In this document: positions 62,101 through 64,000 of the stretch, piece by piece
Position numbering within the stretch: position 1 is the first letter of the stretch
How the letters are laid out: every line of letters begins with the position of its first letter
Source: Brachionus manjavacas
Lineage: Eukaryota > Rotifera > Eurotatoria > Ploima > Brachionidae
Direction of reading: 5' to 3'
DNA: 64,000 nucleotides
Assembly (NCBI GenBank): GCA_019054805.1
Contig: JAHQIY010000034.1
Span: 248,001 to 312,000 of the forward strand
Notes under the pieces: model-generated
The model's input: the letters and a program-made list of their open reading frames with translations, nothing else
Database searches by the model: none
What the model was told of the DNA's origin: nothing
Translations under genes and position numbers: made by a program

Positions 62101-64000
62101 TTTTCAATTATATTTTTTAACACTCAATAATAATTTTTATGTACTAATTTTTAATTTACTTTATATAATTATAAGTAATAATAATTTTGACAATAAAAAA
62201 TACCCAAAAAACTTTTGTTTTTACATCCAAATAATTAATAAAAAAATCCTTCTAATAATTATCCTTTAGTTTTGCTAACAATATACAAAATAAGCTCTAA
62301 ATGAAATGAAAAATTCGAAGTACTTCAATTAGATAATGTTAAGAATGACACCCAAATGTTAAAGACGCATCTCTAAAAAAAGAAAGACCAGCCTAAAACC
62401 GTAAGGTGCTTTAGAAACAAAAGTCCGAAATTGCCTTAGATTTTGCAGATGATGATTCTGATACGAATTTGAAGAAGAATATATTGATACAGAAGCATTC
62501 GATTCAGAATGAATTAATTTAGATGTTCAAAGAATGTAAACTTATCCAATTTTATAATATTTTTACGGAAATTGAGGCAAAAGTATACATTGTTACGATC
62601 AATGGTATTTTTTTAGAATTAAAGAATAACCTAGATGGTATCAGTTTTACCATGTTTAGTTCATCAACGAGCAGACTGCCTTTTACACGAAGAAAATGGT
62701 ATATTAGAATCAAATGATTTCATTAGAATAAAATAAAAGTGATTTTATTAAAATAAAAAACATTGGAGTTGAACATTATTCTTGGAATCTTTATTTTAAT
62801 TTTAAAATAAAAATATTGATACAGCGATTTTTCTATTAGGCTTTCTTTAAATTGAATAAACAATCTTTACTTGAAACAAAGTATTAATTTTGATAAAAAG
62901 TCTTTTTGAATTTAAAATACTAAACCAAGTTAAGTTAGAAAATCAAGACGAAAACATTATCACGACGCTTTAACAGACGCGTCAGATATAAAGATGGAAG
63001 CAAGAGGCAAGATTTTTTTGGCGAAACAATAAGACAAACTTGTGCAAAAAAGTAATTTTCCCGACCAGAAAAAGTAATTATTTTTTTTTAAATTAGTCTT
63101 TTTCTCAGGCTTTAATTTATTTTAGGGTTTAAGTTTTTGACTCTGAGAAGAAACAAGTTACTGTTTTTTGTTTTTAGCAATAAATTACAGTTTTCATTTG
63201 ATGTTCTCCTTTCTGGGCTGAAATCAAATGGATATCTTTTACTGTCATGAGATATTAGCCTTTGTTCTAATTCTCTTTTTTCTGATTCTTCTATTATATC
63301 CATAATTTTTAATATTCAACTAAAAAAAACTTAAAAGAATTTACCTCTTTCTTTTTGCCATTGAATTTTTTTCTTCTCGGTTAAACTCAACTTGCTAGGC
63401 ATTGCCGCTTCATTAAAATTTTCCTTTTGGGCTACATTGGGAACATTGGTCTGATAAAAACGCCTTGGTGACACACTTTTCAGTGCATCGTTATTCTCTT
63501 GTTGATTTAATTTTTCAAATAATTCTTTGTCTTGCTGCCATTTTATCTTCTTTTTTTCAGTTAAGCTTAGTCTATTACCAAAACCAGTTGTTTTTTCATT
63601 ATCTGGCAAAAATTTCTGATCCTGATATTCGTCTTGAATGGAGTTTGATGACTGAGGTTCAATATTTTCTATCATTAGATCTTTTTTTTTTAACATCGAT
63701 CTGGGCTTGCTTGAATAAGAGCTGATTTCCTGCTCTTGGTCACTATAATAATTCATATTATTTTTATTGTTCTGCTCTGTTGGCCTAAAAAGATTGTTAT
63801 TCGAACCTTTCTCATTGCTTTGGATTTGTTCTAAAAAAGCAGCGAGTTGGTTTGGCGACATTTTGACTCCGTTTTGGTTCAGAACATTGTAAATCAATTT
63901 GAGCTGATTTTCGTTTTGTAATTCATTGTGACGCGGCGAAGGCTTGACTTTGTCTACTTCACCGCTGATTCCCATTGATTTCTTGATTTCTTTTTTGTTC
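53187..64000 (-). CDS. CCDC66: CCDC66-like coiled-coil protein (5' end outside the window)
   Basis: This is a microtubule- and centrosome/cilium-associated coiled-coil protein by family. Six exons are visible, all in phase: 64000 (continuing)-63345, 63290-63189, 60142-59685, 59635-57941, 53401-53315 and 53255-53187. Supporting blocks are SLTEKKKIQWQKER (twice, as imperfect repeats), VPPAMRTSISFG, KKTKELERKKWLHDLEEQ, LLDPAQIDEMERRKKQGLQH followed by a long charged coiled coil, GRGFVPFMRTNEILDP, and a C-terminal DPLLNNGLVKN with QEQILNQLASLKQ. The order and the FVPFMRTNE and DPLL blocks match my memory of vertebrate CCDC66; this was not checked by search. The junction 57941 to 53401 is phase 0 on both sides. 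A short read-on after 57941 (acceptor at about 57911, stop at 57821) is a possible alternative end. The window starts inside the coding region, so the N-terminus is missing. Confidence 0.7.
53690..53870 (-). pseudogene. Possible MULE-like transposase fragment in CCDC66-like intron
   Basis: The minus strand reads LKSHPHLLILIDSLKLELSN, then FIKLCSDRTNRRKPGYIYLG, then QLNKAISDF. The pattern of H-P plus a hydrophobic helix followed by a basic loop recalls the region after the DDE core in MULE-type transposases. It could not be joined in phase with the neighbouring exons. An open frame at 54636-54394 (with NMRPSDYGFSYDGISYRNQL) may belong to it. The assignment is weak. Confidence 0.3.
53895..54030. 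repeat. Degenerate TGTCGA iterated array
   Basis: The hexamer TGTCGA, or a one-base variant, occurs about nine times in 130 bp at spacings of about 11-20 bases (ATGTCGAGTTTATTC, TTGTCGAGTATAAAATAATT, ATGTCGAATTC, TTGTCGAAAACAG). It resembles a subterminal binding-site array of a transposon. No ends were found. Confidence 0.5.
54779..54962. mobile_element. Hairpin MITE with polypyrimidine/polypurine arms
   Basis: TACAGTACATCCTAAAACTA and CTTCATCG on the left are inverted as CGATGAAG and TTAGTTTTAGGATGTATTGT on the right. Between them a run of CTTTCCTCTTCC units is followed by GAGGAAGAGGAAAGG units, so nearly all 184 bp can fold back. TA dinucleotides at both ends suggest a Tc1/mariner-type target duplication. 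Confidence 0.8.
55070..55515 (+). pseudogene. Tc1/mariner-like transposase, C-terminal remnant
   Basis: The frames read LRVNQIVYRDECLSRRLLPF, PDLASSHYAKASLNFM, and KIRPIEDFWSILKGKVFEN followed by WEAKKLHQLRLRI. The PDLASSHYA block holds the second catalytic aspartate, and RPIEDFW-x-x-LK holds the third acidic position of the DD(E/D) triad. The N-terminal DNA-binding half is absent and several stops occur. It lies about 100 bp from the TA-flanked hairpin MITE. Confidence 0.75.
55754..56400. mobile_element. Element bounded by opposed TGACAAA arrays
   Basis: At 55754-55930 the motif TGACAAA (or TGACTAA) occurs about eight times roughly every 22 bases. At 56250-56395 the reverse complement TTTGTCA, or a close variant, occurs at least six times with similar spacing. 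The arrays face each other across about 320 bp without coding sequence. Such inverted iterated motifs are typical of transposase-binding subterminal repeats. Confidence 0.6.
56455..57700. mobile_element. Inverted-repeat element A with nested insertion
   Basis: The left end (CGTTTCAGCATACCCTTAAA, AACACCCCTAAATCACTGTT) is inverted at the right end (57600-57685: AACAGTGCTAAGGATG, GTGCTGAAACG). Inside lies a second element, about 56790-57515, bounded by the GTGTTTGAATTACAAAATGT repeat in inverted orientation. Inside that is a retroposon-like tail at 57232. It is non-coding throughout. Confidence 0.6.
57230..57285 (+). repeat. Retroposon-like 3' tail, clearest copy
   Basis: CTGAAGGAGCATTAGCTCGG, then TACAGATAAACAAATAAATAAAT. 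The stem is GAGC/GCTC around ATTA. The same layout is seen at 52395 and 60700. Confidence 0.5.
60143..60690. other. Intron sequence without recognised content
   Basis: This is AT-rich intron of the CCDC66-like gene. I saw no element ends or coding-like frames before the retroposon-like tail at 60.7 kb. Confidence 0.4.
60698..60758 (+). repeat. Retroposon-like 3' tail
   Basis: TTCCGAAGGACCATTAGCTC, then GGCACAGGTTAACAAATAAATAA, the same family as 57230-57285. Confidence 0.5.
60850..61532. mobile_element. Inverted-repeat element B, sister of element A
   Basis: The left end (TTGTTTCAGCACATCCTTTA, TTCACTGTTCTGCACACTC) is inverted at the right end (61440-61530: AACAGTGTTAAGGGTG, ATGCTGAAACG). 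The right end aligns directly with 57524-57690. Element B lacks the nested insertion, so it shows the uninterrupted state at about 680 bp. Confidence 0.65.
61535..61785 (-). mobile_element. tRNA-derived SINE candidate
   Basis: The minus strand from about 61775 reads GTCCGTATAGCCGAATGGTT, with a polymerase III A-box-like TAGCCGAATGG. About 38 bases later comes a B-box-like GGGTCGAGAGC, followed by CTCAAAACCCGC. The segment partly folds like a tRNA, but the B box is degenerate and a true tRNA gene is unlikely. The non-tRNA body would run toward 61535. No A-rich tail or target duplication was found. Confidence 0.5.
61785..62275 (+). pseudogene. MULE transposase C-terminus with SWIM motif and AT-hook, plus 3' non-coding tail
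   Basis: The plus strand reads YLSGKFATFDHFVKSFNIWC, then CTCPCFLKEYKC as the SWIM zinc-binding pattern, then VISPSITKSVPIGQKRKR and an AT-hook-like GRPTLAKK before a stop. This is the C-terminal end of MULE transposases. The following 200 bp align with 39120-39345. One frame change and one stop were noted. Confidence 0.6.
62280..63110. other. Intron sequence with possible further MULE debris
   Basis: A basic frame near 62375-62430 (with a GRPA-like motif) might be another AT-hook remnant. The open frame at 62523-62717 has no recognised homology. Otherwise it is AT-rich intron. Confidence 0.25.

Noticed and set aside
1-64000. CRISPR arrays, operons, rRNA or bacterial-type systems
   Set aside because: None was seen. 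The spliced genes and LINE content show this is animal nuclear DNA.

Overview
This is a strongly AT-rich nuclear window from an animal. Four multi-exon protein genes sit among dense, mostly old transposon debris. Integrator subunit 1, a DNAJC7 co-chaperone and a CCDC66-like centrosome/cilium protein indicate a metazoan. Compact genes with many introns of about 48-55 nt and an abundance of MULE, CR1-like, mariner and piggyBac remnants suggest an invertebrate. A rotifer (Brachionus-like) is my best guess, as an inference only.

Layout. 1-640: piggyBac and LINE endonuclease remnants. 3507-1699 (minus): DNAJC7, six exons. 3508-4408: shared divergent promoter region. 4409-16873 (plus): INTS1, eleven exons, about 2162 residues, complete. 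17.8-21.8 kb: a long, broken CR1-like LINE with ORF1, endonuclease and RT. 22.3-24.9 kb: MULE, LINE and inverted-repeat elements. About 26.3-41.8 kb (plus): a large WD40 gene (WDR87/WDR97-like) with at least 14 exons, its introns filled with MITEs and with MULE and LINE pieces. 42.4-47.1 kb: LINE pieces, a decayed Ty3/Gypsy fossil, a GC-rich repeat, and an orphan coding-like ORF. 49426-47462 (minus): the 3' exons of an unrecognised charged protein. 50.1-51.3 kb: two RT fragments head to head. From beyond 64000 down to 53187 (minus): a CCDC66-like gene whose 4.5-kb and 3-kb introns hold hairpin elements, iterated-motif elements, a mariner remnant, a SINE and MULE pieces.

The four genes show no operon logic. 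DNAJC7 and INTS1 are divergent and may share regulatory DNA. The WD40 and CCDC66-like proteins both belong to families linked to cilia or microtubules, but no functional linkage can be read from the sequence. Exon joins were made by hand from GT/AG sites and checked by reading phase. No clear new biological system was found. The most unusual structures are the polypurine hairpin at 54.8 kb, the opposed TGACAAA arrays at 55.7-56.4 kb, the GC-rich foldback repeat (9.8 and 44.9 kb), and the inverted pair at the 5' end of a MULE ORF (34.7-35.0 kb).
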